A DNA stretch of 64,000 nt from Burkholderia anthina (GTDB lineage Bacteria > Pseudomonadota > Gammaproteobacteria > Burkholderiales > Burkholderiaceae). The translations under genes were made by a program, and so were the position numbers. The notes beneath the pieces were generated by a model. The model saw only the letters and a program-made list of their open reading frames with translations. It had not been told where the DNA came from and did no database searches. Positions 43,101-52,077 of this stretch are shown here, piece after piece. The stretch covers positions 372,001 to 436,000 of the forward strand of contig NZ_LNJP01000004.1 of the NCBI RefSeq assembly GCF_001547525.1, read 5' to 3'. The stretch's first letter is position 1. Every line of letters starts with the position of its first letter.

Positions 43101-44348
43101 ATGAACGCCACGCTCACTCCGGCGCGCGAGTCGAATTCGCCGCGCTTCCTGCTGTTCCTGATCTGCCTGTTCGCGTCCGCCGGCCAACTCGCGATCGACA
43201 TCTACGTGCCCGCGCTGCCCGACATGGCACGTTCGTTCGCGACCACGCCGCAGGCGATCCAGTCGAGCGTGTCCGGCTACATGGCCGCTTACGCGCTCGG
43301 CCAGCTGATCTTCGGGCCGATCGCCGATGCGTACGGACGCAAGCGCGTGCTCGCGTTCGGGCTCGTGATCTACACGATCGGCTGCCTGCTGTCGCTCGGC
43401 GCGCCGAACCTGGAGACGTTCGTGCTCGCGCGCTGCCTGCAGGGCTTCGGGATCGCGACCACCAACCTGCTGGCGAAGGCGATCATCACCGATTCGTTCT
43501 CCGGCCAGGCGTTGATGCATGCGTTCACGTACATGTCGATCGCATGGGGGCTGGCGCCGATCATCGCGCCGGTGATCGGCGCGCACCTGCAGGAATGGTT
43601 CGGCTGGCGCGCGTGCCTCGTGTTCCTGCTGGTCTACTCGCTGGCGATGTGGGCGCTGCTGTGGCGCTACCGCGAAACCTTGCCGAAGCCGGTGCGTCTC
43701 GAGCCGCGCACGCTGATGGCGAACACCGGCAAGGTGCTGGCGAGCCCCGTGTTCCAGAGCTGCTTCCTCGCACAGGGGCTGTGCTACAGCATCCTGCTGG
43801 TGTTCAACATCGTCGGGCCGTTCATGGTGCAGACCACGCTGCACAAGCCGCCGACCTTCTTCGGCTACCTCGCGCTCGGCATCGGCCTCATGTATTTCCT
43901 CGGCGGCCTGTCGAACCGGATCCACGGCCGCGGGCTGCCGAGCGCCGAGCAGCGGCTGCGCATCGGCGCGCGCGTGATGGCGGGCGCGTCGATCGCGATG
44001 CTGGTGCTGGCGCTGACCGTCGGCCTGCGCGTGTGGACGCTCGCGACGCCGGTGCTCGTGATGGGTTTCTGCGCGGGCGCGATGTATCCGACGCTGATGG
44101 CCAAGGGCAATTCGCTGTTTCCGCATATCGCCGGCCTGACGAGCGCGATTCTCGGCTGCGCGCTGCTGCTCGTGTCGTCCGCGATGATGGGCCTGGCCGG
44201 TTTCGTGTCGATTCACGTGCTGACGCCGCTTGCGGTGTTCTTCGTCGCGTTGTCGTTCATCGTCGTGTGGATGGTGACGAAGCTGCTGCGCCATCTGTCG
44301 CGGCAGCAGGCGGCGCCGGTCGTGTGCGGGAGTGGCGAGGCGGCGTAA
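43101..44348 (+). CDS. MFS exporter of the Bcr/CflA family
   Basis: This 415-residue, 12-helix exporter has the opening QLAIDIYVPALPDMARSFATTP, typical of Bcr/CflA drug-resistance transporters, and motif A IADAYGRKRVLAFG after helix 2. Start is ATG 43101. The in-frame sequence before it is not hydrophobic and looks non-coding. It stands alone between a secreted protein gene (divergent) and the accessory helicase island (convergent). Confidence 0.86.
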   Translation: MNATLTPARESNSPRFLLFLICLFASAGQLAIDIYVPALPDMARSFATTPQAIQSSVSGYMAAYALGQLIFGPIADAYGRKRVLAFGLVIYTIGCLLSLGAPNLETFVLARCLQGFGIATTNLLAKAIITDSFSGQALMHAFTYMSIAWGLAPIIAPVIGAHLQEWFGWRACLVFLLVYSLAMWALLWRYRETLPKPVRLEPRTLMANTGKVLASPVFQSCFLAQGLCYSILLVFNIVGPFMVQTTLHKPPTFFGYLALGIGLMYFLGGLSNRIHGRGLPSAEQRLRIGARVMAGASIAMLVLALTVGLRVWTLATPVLVMGFCAGAMYPTLMAKGNSLFPHIAGLTSAILGCALLLVSSAMMGLAGFVSIHVLTPLAVFFVALSFIVVWMVTKLLRHLSRQQAAPVVCGSGEAA

Positions 44349-44371
44349 CAGGCCGGCTGGCAACGCAGCCA

Positions 44372-44385
44372 AGCCATGCATGGCT
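44372..44385. terminator. 14-bp palindrome between convergent genes
   Basis: AGCCATGCATGGCT is perfectly self-complementary and lies in the 106-bp gap between the Bcr/CflA gene and the end of the helicase operon. It may be a two-way transcription block or a junction marker of the island. No T run follows. Confidence 0.35.
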
Positions 44386-44454
44386 CGATTTGCGAATACC
44401 TGTCAGGCCCGCCGTATCGTGATGCCGCAGTTTTCCGGGCGGGGAGTATCTACG

Positions 44455-45399
44455 TCACGAAGGGCGACAGCTTTCGCCAGCGCGTTCGTAACCCGAATCG
44501 CATTCCCACGAGCGTCTGGTGAAATCGACGTGCGCGTTGGGTGGCACGCGCAGTTTCGTGCAGCTCCGGCCGGTCTGAATGAAACCCACGTCGCATTCCC
44601 ATCCGAAACCGCTGGGTATCGCGTGTGCGTGCTGCGGCATGGCGGCCGGCACGCATGACGATCCGGCGCGGCTGAAGCCGTTCGGACACGACGATTCGCG
44701 CTCGGTGCGGCCCGCAGCGCCCGGGCACCCGAGGCGATCGACACCAGGCGGACAGGATTCCGGACGAGCCGCGTCCATTGGCGCCGGTGCCGGCGTGGTG
44801 TGCGCGGGCGCATCGTCCGTTTGTTTGAGCGATGTGTCGCGAGACAACGGGCGAGCGTGTTTCGTCAGCGCCGTCGGCGATTCCGATGGCGAGGCCCGCC
44901 AGCTGTCGCGTTGCTGATGCGGTATCGATGTCGGGCGATTCTCGATCGCTGCCGCCACGTGCTGCTGGCTGGCGGGCCGAGCGGGGGGCGCGGCCAGATG
45001 CTCGGACGGGCGATGGATCAGCGCGAAGACTCCGCCAGCTGCGACGGCAATGAGTGCAGCGCCGACGGCGACCCGGCGCCCGTATCGTACGCGCGACGAC
45101 GGACGCCCGTCCCGTCGTGTGATGCTGCGGCGTTCGCCGATCCCATGGTCAGGCAGCCCGTCGGACACGATACGGGCGGCAGCCCCCGGCACGGAGCATG
45201 GCCCGTCGGGCAAGTCGAGACCGCATGCGATGGCTTGCGCGTCGGCGTCCGGTGTGCCCGCCGCGTGCAGCGTGACGATGACGTCTTCGCCCGCGCCCCG
45301 CGCCGTATATGCGAGTCGGAGCCACCGGAAATAGGTGTCGGCGTCGATTGTATCGATCGAACCGGCACGACGCGCCGCGCGTTCAATCACGTTGTCCAT
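44455..45399 (-). CDS. One-pass membrane protein with three 31-residue Cys repeats
   Basis: This 314-residue protein of unknown family has a cytoplasmic N-terminal part (1-108), one membrane helix (about 109-128, AVGAALIAVAAGGVFALI), a Ser/Thr/Pro-rich linker (about 130-215), and a Cys-rich C-terminus outside. There the pattern CxxG[FY]xxxGxSC occurs three times, starting at C238, C269 and C300, exactly 31 residues apart, with WEC and NAH between. It starts three bases after the stop of the helicase gene, so the two form an operon. Function unknown. Confidence 0.75.
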   Translation of the reverse strand: MDNVIERAARRAGSIDTIDADTYFRWLRLAYTARGAGEDVIVTLHAAGTPDADAQAIACGLDLPDGPCSVPGAAARIVSDGLPDHGIGERRSITRRDGRPSSRVRYGRRVAVGAALIAVAAGGVFALIHRPSEHLAAPPARPASQQHVAAAIENRPTSIPHQQRDSWRASPSESPTALTKHARPLSRDTSLKQTDDAPAHTTPAPAPMDAARPESCPPGVDRLGCPGAAGRTERESSCPNGFSRAGSSCVPAAMPQHAHAIPSGFGWECDVGFIQTGRSCTKLRVPPNAHVDFTRRSWECDSGYERAGESCRPS

Positions 45400-45402
45400 T
45401 CG

Positions 45403-48400
45403 TCATGCCTCGTCGCGCAGGAGCATCGCGGTGCCGTGCCCGGCGACGCCCGGCCATGTCGTCCGATGTTCGAGCGTGGCGGCGCATTCGCTGAAGAATG
45501 GATAGTCGCGCCACGCGTCGCGATTGCCGATCACGTAGAGTCTGCGTTTCGCGCGACTGACGGCGACGTTGAGCAGATTCGGCTTTTCCGACGCCCATGC
45601 TTTCGCGCCGGGGCGGTCGGGATGGCCCCCCAGTACGAGCAGGACGACGTCCGATTCCTTGCCCTGCACCGTATGGATCGTGCCGATCTTGACATTCCCG
45701 TATCGATTGCCGAGCGTGTCGTGCAAACCTTGCGTCACGTCCCGGAATGGGGAGATGACATAGATCGTTCCGGAGGCGTCGTCGTGTGTGTGAATGTCAT
45801 CGAGAATCGTGGCGACAGCACGTCCCTCGTTGGGGACCCAGTGTCCGTTCGCATCGCGTCCCTCGACGTGAATCCAGGTCGTCCCGGGAAGCGCGAGTTG
45901 GGCCCGCTTGACGGTGCCGAATACCATCATCCCGTTGTACGCGATTTTGTTGGCGACATTGAACATCTCGACGTCGCAGCGGCGATGAACCCGAAGCGGA
46001 GCGCTGACCCAGAGCGGTTTGCCTTCATGGTCGGGAAGATAGGTGCCGACCGTCGAGATCCGGTCGGCGAGCCGCTGAATCGACTGACGACCGGGCGTCC
46101 ACGTCGTTTCGACGCCGAAGCGGGTGCGCAGCGCCTGTTGCGAGGTGAACGGCAGCGGCAGGATCGGCTCTAGTTGAAGCGGATCGCCGACCACGACGGC
46201 CCGCCTGGCCCGCCACAGCGCGCCTACGGCGGCTTGCGGCAGCCCTTGTCCGGCCTCGTCGATCAACAGCCAGCCGATTTCCTCTCGCTGGAGATTCGAG
46301 AACAGGCGACTGAACGAAGCGAACGTGCTGGATATGACCGGCACCACAGCGAAAAGCGTTTGCCACGCGGATTTCACAGCCTCGCGGGATACGCTGCCCG
46401 GTACGGAGCCTTGCAAGATGTCGACCATGCCGAACAGATTGGAACGGACGATATGGGCGTTTTCGGCTGCGAACGCCTGATGCAGGTTCAGTGCTTCAAG
46501 GAACACCTTTGCCCGGGCGTCGTTCCATGCCCGGTCTGTCCATGGTGACGATAGTTCACGTTCGTCGTCCGTGCGCTCGGCGCAATCGCGATCGACGAAA
46601 TGATCGCCCAGGACCCTGCGCGCTTGGGCCAGTCCGGCATCGAGTCGCGTAATGTCACCCGACAGCACCCCGATTTCGTCGTGGGTCGCGCGTTCGAGTC
46701 GTTCCGCACCTCGGCGCGCGACATCGGCTTGATCCACAATGCCAGCGGCGGTGTCCATCGCATTGCTGGCCTGCTGTTCGGCGTCGATACATGCCAGAAA
46801 TCTGATTCGCCAGTCCCGGTGTGCGCGACCGAAGCTGAACACGTTCTCGAAGAAACCCGGGCGCGCATGCAAGTGATCGATTTTTTGAACGTGCGCCTGC
46901 CTTGCTTGTTCGATAGCCGTCGAGTGACGGGCCCGAGCAGTTTCGTAAGCGTTTGTCGCGTTCGCCGTCGCCCGACTGCGTTCCCGCGCAAGTGCGTTCA
47001 GCGCATCCCGGCGCGAACGCGCAGCACGAAGCATGTCTGCCTGCCGGGCCCAATCTTCGCGCTGCGTTCTCAGTTTCGACTCATCGGCACAGGTTCGCCG
47101 GAAGCGCTCGACAGACTCACGCCACATCGAAGGCCGGCGCCTGGCGTGGTCGCCGAGCCAAGTGATGAGGCCCGGTAGTCCTTTTTCGCTCTCCGAGTCG
47201 TCGTTCGTTCGACGATCGTCCTTTTGTTCGTCCCACCAGACGTCGCGAAGGAACGCGGTGCGGTTCGTCTTGTTGCCGAGACGGGCTGCGAGCAAGCCCC
47301 AGACCGGCTTGCCGCCGCCGAGTGCGCGCGCGGCCAGATCCGGGAAATAGTCGACGCTCGGTTTCCACATGTCGTCGATCGCATCGGCTCCCGGCAGTTC
47401 GAGCGTGATATTTTCGACGGCGCCATTATTGGCAGAGGCCACCACGATCTCGAAGCCCGAGAATTCCGGCTTCCACAAATAGATGGTCCGCTGACGATTG
47501 CCGGATCCCCAGCCACCGACGCCGTCGAACGCGTCTTCCGGTCTGCGCAGCGACGCAAGCATTTCAGCCCGTGTGACGACTATGTGCGCGACGAGATCGC
47601 GGAGCAGGGTGGTCTTGCCGGTGCCGGGCGGTCCGTTGACGCTGAATATCCCGGCGTCGTTGTCCAGTTCGTGAATCATGCGGTTGATCGCGAACTGCTG
47701 ACTGAAGACCAGCGGGTGGTGTCCGCTTGCCGGCCAACGCCCGGAGGGGTAGCGCTCGGGAGTGAGCGTCTCGTACATCGTATCGACCGATTGCCGGGTG
47801 TCGGTGCGCGCCGCGTTGTCGATCTCGCGATCCGGCTTCAGATAAGACGATAAAGCGGCTCCCGCGTCGTTGCGCTCGAACGCGTCCGCGACCCGCGTCA
47901 GATCGTCCACAAAGAAGCTGTTCAGGAAGTCGACACGGTCGACCTGATACACCTTTCCGGCCTCGATCTGCTTCGACTGAATGCGGGCGCGTTCGTCCGG
48001 CGTCTCTTCCACAAGGCCGATTTCCTCGAATAGCAATGCGGTGATCGCGTCAATGTCGCCCAATGTCAATTTGCGTCCGACGTCGAGTTCCTTCGCGAGT
48101 AGCGCCTTGCCTTCGTCGTCGTCGTCGGGAACCGCGAATATCTGGCGCAATTTGATCAGGAGGTCGGCAGCGAATGATTCGAATCCGTCGAGCCAGTCTG
48201 GCGAATCGGGTCCGGGTGCGGCCGTACGTCCCCATGCCCAGACGCATGCGGACAGTACGAACGTATCGAAGAGCGGGCGCCCGTCATGATCGACGCGAAT
48301 CAGGAAGCATGCCGACAGACTGTCGAGTCGCGAGTCGAACGATTGCGGATCCTGCCCGAAGACCGACTCGAGCAATTCGCGTACGCGCCGGACGAGGTAG

Positions 48401-48615
48401 ATACCGCCGTAGACGTCGTGACGCCATACACAGTCCTTTCCCGCAGCCGGAAGACGCGTGAATCCGGGTTGCCAGGGCGCGAGAAGATCGTCGCGAGTAA
48501 AACGGTCGGTCTGTTTCGTTCGCTTTCCGGGTTTCAGATCAATGTCCGGAACGGACTGCGGATTGAAGATTTCAGCGGCGCGCCAGTAACGAAGAATCTG
48601 TGCTTTCGTATTCAT
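45403..48615 (-). CDS. Large SF1-type helicase/ATPase
   Basis: This 1070-residue protein has SF1B (Upf1/DNA2-like, AAA_11/AAA_12) helicase motifs: Walker A GPPGTGKT (328-335), motif II LLIDEAGQ (783-790), motif III GDPLQLEP (810-817), motif IV region APLRVHRRC, motif V GTIHTVQGKESDVV (978-991), and motif VI NVAVSRAKRRLYVIG (1016-1030). An N-terminal ~300 residues has no recognised domain. A long helical insert, probably coiled coil (about 500-665), splits the first RecA domain, as in Upf1-like helicases. A membrane Cys-repeat protein is next in the operon. Large SF1 helicases with unknown N-termini occur in phage-defence loci. That role is inference. Confidence 0.82.
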   Translation of the reverse strand: MNTKAQILRYWRAAEIFNPQSVPDIDLKPGKRTKQTDRFTRDDLLAPWQPGFTRLPAAGKDCVWRHDVYGGIYLVRRVRELLESVFGQDPQSFDSRLDSLSACFLIRVDHDGRPLFDTFVLSACVWAWGRTAAPGPDSPDWLDGFESFAADLLIKLRQIFAVPDDDDEGKALLAKELDVGRKLTLGDIDAITALLFEEIGLVEETPDERARIQSKQIEAGKVYQVDRVDFLNSFFVDDLTRVADAFERNDAGAALSSYLKPDREIDNAARTDTRQSVDTMYETLTPERYPSGRWPASGHHPLVFSQQFAINRMIHELDNDAGIFSVNGPPGTGKTTLLRDLVAHIVVTRAEMLASLRRPEDAFDGVGGWGSGNRQRTIYLWKPEFSGFEIVVASANNGAVENITLELPGADAIDDMWKPSVDYFPDLAARALGGGKPVWGLLAARLGNKTNRTAFLRDVWWDEQKDDRRTNDDSESEKGLPGLITWLGDHARRRPSMWRESVERFRRTCADESKLRTQREDWARQADMLRAARSRRDALNALARERSRATANATNAYETARARHSTAIEQARQAHVQKIDHLHARPGFFENVFSFGRAHRDWRIRFLACIDAEQQASNAMDTAAGIVDQADVARRGAERLERATHDEIGVLSGDITRLDAGLAQARRVLGDHFVDRDCAERTDDERELSSPWTDRAWNDARAKVFLEALNLHQAFAAENAHIVRSNLFGMVDILQGSVPGSVSREAVKSAWQTLFAVVPVISSTFASFSRLFSNLQREEIGWLLIDEAGQGLPQAAVGALWRARRAVVVGDPLQLEPILPLPFTSQQALRTRFGVETTWTPGRQSIQRLADRISTVGTYLPDHEGKPLWVSAPLRVHRRCDVEMFNVANKIAYNGMMVFGTVKRAQLALPGTTWIHVEGRDANGHWVPNEGRAVATILDDIHTHDDASGTIYVISPFRDVTQGLHDTLGNRYGNVKIGTIHTVQGKESDVVLLVLGGHPDRPGAKAWASEKPNLLNVAVSRAKRRLYVIGNRDAWRDYPFFSECAATLEHRTTWPGVAGHGTAMLLRDEA

Positions 48616-48679
48616 TTGATGCAGACCGATGTTGCGCTATGCGGCGCGAATGAAATGTTCGCGTCGTCGGATGGTGGGC

Positions 48680-48850
48680 ACTTTACCTAATTGTTCGACG
48701 AATGGGAAATGCGCGGCTTGATGTCGATTGTTGAAAAAATTGAAGATAAGCCGATATTTATTCCGATTTGCAAAAAAATGAAACAGATATATTCGATGTC
48801 GATAATGCCGCAAGAGCGGAGTTCGATGGTTAGGTTTCGAATGAAGTGGA
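48680..48850. other. AT-rich stretch upstream of the helicase operon
   Basis: The gap 48616-49001 has no convincing gene. Bases about 48680-48850 are far richer in A and T than the rest of the window, with runs of A (for example CAAAAAAATG at 48771-48780). Such a drop in GC suggests foreign DNA or a silencer-bound promoter. The nonamer GATGTCGAT occurs twice (48720 and 48795). Confidence 0.55.
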
Positions 48851-49001
48851 TCGGATGCGTGGCCCATGAAAAGAACGGCGGCGGGACTCCGAACGGATTG
48901 CAGCCAATCGGTACGGGCATGCGCTGGCGCATTGCTGAGCGATGGATCGGAATATCGACGGAATCGCTCGCGGTCAATCCACGCGGCGACGATCGCGGCG
49001 C

Positions 49002-49691
49002 TTACAGCGGATGCGCGGCGCCGGCCTGCTGCAACAGCGACACGGCAACCGGATCCGGCAGTCCGTTCGAATCGATCGCCCCAGCCTTGGCCAGCGCGAC
49101 GAGATCGCTGTCGACGCCCGGTTGCCCGACCACGAACGACGTGGTGAGGAACGCCGGTGCGGCCAGCGTGACCGCATAGCGTTGCTGCAGGTTCGTCACC
49201 ACGGCCGATTGCGCGGCCTGCACGGTGTCCGGGCTGTTCATCGCCCGCTGGTAGCGCAGGGTGCCCTGGAAATTGCCGATCAGCCCGGCCGTGTTCGTCC
49301 CGAGTTGCGCCGCGAGATAGACGAGCATCAGCTCGGTCTCGGGCGTCGTATTGAAGGTGCCACCCGCGTAGGCGAGCGAATGCAGGCTCGCGCCGCCCGA
49401 CGCCACGGTGATGACGCATGGCAGCGCGGCGTTGAGCGTCACCCGGTAGTTGCCGCCGCCGTCCGTCAGCGTCGTGGCCGACCCCGCCGCGCAATTGACG
49501 GACACCTGCGCGCTCGCGAGCGCGTCGCCCGTCGCGGCCGTGCCTGACAGCGAGACGGTTTGCGTGTTGTCGTTGAAGCACGCGTCGACGCCGAAGCAGG
49601 CTTCGCCGTTGCAGGCCTGGAGGGCAGCGAGTGTTGCGACGCACAATGCGCCCAGCGCGGGGCGGGTGAAGCGCGTAAGGCGAAGGTTCAT
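49002..49691 (-). CDS. Putative lipoprotein with carboxypeptidase-regulatory-like fold
   Basis: This 229-residue lipoprotein has lipobox LAALQAC in the signal peptide. After the Cys is a short region with paired cysteines (EACFGVDACFND), then a Thr/Ala/Gly-rich beta sandwich starting VSLSGTAATGDALASAQVSVNC, with DGGGNYRVTL, which is the pattern of carboxypeptidase regulatory-like (CarboxypepD_reg) domains. The C-terminal part is helical. Function unknown. Start ATG 49691 begins the signal peptide. It ends where the AT-rich stretch begins. Confidence 0.75.
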   Translation of the reverse strand: MNLRLTRFTRPALGALCVATLAALQACNGEACFGVDACFNDNTQTVSLSGTAATGDALASAQVSVNCAAGSATTLTDGGGNYRVTLNAALPCVITVASGGASLHSLAYAGGTFNTTPETELMLVYLAAQLGTNTAGLIGNFQGTLRYQRAMNSPDTVQAAQSAVVTNLQQRYAVTLAAPAFLTTSFVVGQPGVDSDLVALAKAGAIDSNGLPDPVAVSLLQQAGAAHPL

Positions 49692-49814
49692 GGTCGCGGG
49701 CGATCGAGAGAATGAGGCAACCGGTGCGCATCGGGAATGCGGCGCTGCTGTAATTCTATGTCGTGAACTGGCGTAAAAGCGAATGCAGCCGGCCAGCAAG
49801 ACCGGCCCGCCGCC

Positions 49815-52067
49815 TCACGGCTTGCGCGCGGCCGGCTTCGCGAACGCGCCGCGCACCTCGAAGCCGATCGCATCGGCGACGTTGCCGCGCGCATCGACGA
49901 GTTCGAGCCGGTGCCTGCCGGGCCACGGCAGCCACGCGACGCGGTCGGCGTGCCCGATCATCTTGTCGTCGAGCCGCCACGCGAACTTCGTCGCGCGCCC
50001 GGCCGAGCGTTCGAACCAGATCCGCTGGTTCTTCGGCGGAATGTCCGGATCGATCGCGAAGATCGTGCCGTCGGTCGGCGCGCCGATCGTCAGCGGCGCC
50101 CGCGCGCCGTCCTTGCCCGGCGTGGCGGGCGCCGCGAGCCGGATCGTGTCGACCGCCGTGCCCGCGACGAACCATTCGTTGCGGGCCGGCTCGATGTCGC
50201 GCTCGAACGCGATGCGGCGCGTTTCGACGCCGGCCGGCGCACGCGGCGCACGGCTCGGCAGGTCGCGGTGCAGGTAGCCGACGACGGCCGACCACACGGG
50301 CGACGCGCCCGTGACGCCCGACACGTCCCACATCGGCGAGCCGTCCGCATTGCCGACCCACACGCCGACCGTATAGCGCGACGTGAAACCGATCGTCCAG
50401 TTGTCGCGCATGTCCTTGCTCGTGCCAGTCTTGACCGCCGAGAAGAAGCGCGTCGCGAGCGGGTTGTCGAAGCCGAACGTGCGCACGCGCGCGTTGTTGT
50501 CGGACAGGATGTCGGTGACGACGAAGCTGGCCGCCTCGCTGAACACGCGCGTGCCGGCGTCCGGCCGCGCAGATGCCGATGCGCCGGATGCGCCGGCGGC
50601 CGGTGCCGGTGCAGCGGCCGGCAGATCGACGACCTTGCGCGCGACGCCGCCATTCGCGAGCGCGCGGTAGGCGTTGGTCAGCGACAGCAGCGTGACGTCC
50701 GCACTGCCGAGCGCGAGGCTGAATCCGTAGTAATCGCCTTCCTGCGCGAGCGGCAGGCCAAGCGCGGTCAGCGTGCGCGCGAAGCGGTGCGGCGTGACGA
50801 GCACCAGCGCGCGCACGGCCGGCACGTTCAGCGAGCCGCCGAGCGCGCTGCGCACGCTCACCCAGCCCTTGAAATCCTTGTCGTAGTTCTGCGGAATGTA
50901 CAGGCCGCCGCCGGCGGCGAGGTTGATCGGCGCATCGTCGAGCAGCGACGCGGCGGTCAGTCGTTTTTCGTCGATCGCCTGCGCGTAGAGGAACGGCTTG
51001 AGCGTCGAGCCGGCCTGGCGCGGCGCGAGCACGGCATCGACGTCGCGCGCGCTCGACAGCGCCCCCGACGAGCCGACCCACGCGCGGATCTCGCCGGTCG
51101 CGTTATCGATCACGACGACCGCCCCGTCCTGCACGTTGCGCCGGTGCGCGGGCGCGTTCAGTTCGGTCAGCGCGCGCATCAGCGTGTCGCGCGCGAAGCG
51201 CTGCAACGGCGCGTCGAGCGTCGTGCGGACCTGCGCGCCGGCCGCCGGCCTGACCTCGGCCGCGATGCGCCGCGCGAAGTGCGGGGCGAGGGCGGCGCCC
51301 TCGTCGCGTACGGCATTGGCCGGGCGTGCGACGACGAGCTGCACGTAGCCGTCGAGCGACGCGCATGCCTGCCCGGCCTGCATGTCGCGAAGGATCCGGC
51401 ATGCGCGCTCGGCGAGCTTCGCCGGAGCCGCATTGGGCGCACGCACGAGTGCGGCGGCGATCGCGGCCTCGCGCGCGTCGAGGCCCGACGGCGCCTTGCC
51501 GAACAGCACCTGCGACAGCGCGCCGAGCCCGATCGTCTCGCCGCGGAACGGCACCAGGTTCAGGTAGGCCTCGAGGATCTGGTCCTTGCGCCAACTGCGT
51601 TCGAGCCACAGCGCGTTCACGGCCTGTGTGGCCTTCTGCGGCAGCGAGCGCTGGCCCGAGCGGCGCGGCGAATCGCCGAGCAGCCCCGCAAGCTGCATCG
51701 TGACGGTCGACGCGCCGCGCGTGCGCTCGTTCCACAGGTTGCCCCACGCGGCGCCGGCAATGCCGCGCCAGTCGACGCCGCTGTGTTCGTAGAAGCGCTT
51801 GTCCTCGGACACGACGATCGCCTCGCGGAACGCGGGCGATACGTCGGCGAGCGATACCCAGTCGCCGCGCCGCTCGGTGAGGTCGACGCGCGTGCGCTGC
51901 AGCGGCGTGCCGTCGCGCGCGAGCAGCACCCAGTCGGAGCTGCGCCAGTTGCGGCGCACGTCGTCGTAGCCGGGCAGCGCATGCGCGACGAGCGGGGCGG
52001 CCAGCACGACGGCGACGAATACGCGGCCGGCGAAACGCGCCGGCCGCGGCAAAGCCAGATCGATCAT
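49815..52067 (-). CDS. pbpC: Penicillin-binding protein 1C
   Basis: This 750-residue bifunctional peptidoglycan synthase has an N-terminal signal-anchor, a glycosyltransferase family 51 domain (EDKRFYEHSGVDWRGIAGA and GASTVTMQLAGLL), a transpeptidase domain with S-x-x-K in RQAGSTLKPF and KTGT in AVKTGTSKDM, and the C-terminal BiPBP_C domain of PBP1C. In E. coli pbpC is next to yfhM, a bacterial alpha-2-macroglobulin. The same pair is found here, 10 bp apart. The two are thought to act together in envelope defence and repair. Confidence 0.92.
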   Translation of the reverse strand: MIDLALPRPARFAGRVFVAVVLAAPLVAHALPGYDDVRRNWRSSDWVLLARDGTPLQRTRVDLTERRGDWVSLADVSPAFREAIVVSEDKRFYEHSGVDWRGIAGAAWGNLWNERTRGASTVTMQLAGLLGDSPRRSGQRSLPQKATQAVNALWLERSWRKDQILEAYLNLVPFRGETIGLGALSQVLFGKAPSGLDAREAAIAAALVRAPNAAPAKLAERACRILRDMQAGQACASLDGYVQLVVARPANAVRDEGAALAPHFARRIAAEVRPAAGAQVRTTLDAPLQRFARDTLMRALTELNAPAHRRNVQDGAVVVIDNATGEIRAWVGSSGALSSARDVDAVLAPRQAGSTLKPFLYAQAIDEKRLTAASLLDDAPINLAAGGGLYIPQNYDKDFKGWVSVRSALGGSLNVPAVRALVLVTPHRFARTLTALGLPLAQEGDYYGFSLALGSADVTLLSLTNAYRALANGGVARKVVDLPAAAPAPAAGASGASASARPDAGTRVFSEAASFVVTDILSDNNARVRTFGFDNPLATRFFSAVKTGTSKDMRDNWTIGFTSRYTVGVWVGNADGSPMWDVSGVTGASPVWSAVVGYLHRDLPSRAPRAPAGVETRRIAFERDIEPARNEWFVAGTAVDTIRLAAPATPGKDGARAPLTIGAPTDGTIFAIDPDIPPKNQRIWFERSAGRATKFAWRLDDKMIGHADRVAWLPWPGRHRLELVDARGNVADAIGFEVRGAFAKPAARKP

Positions 52068-52077
52068 CGCGGTCTCG

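Noticed and set aside
48691..49179. Plus-strand frame in and past the AT-rich block
   Set aside because: Its second half is antisense to the lipoprotein gene and its first half has no family or ribosome-binding site.
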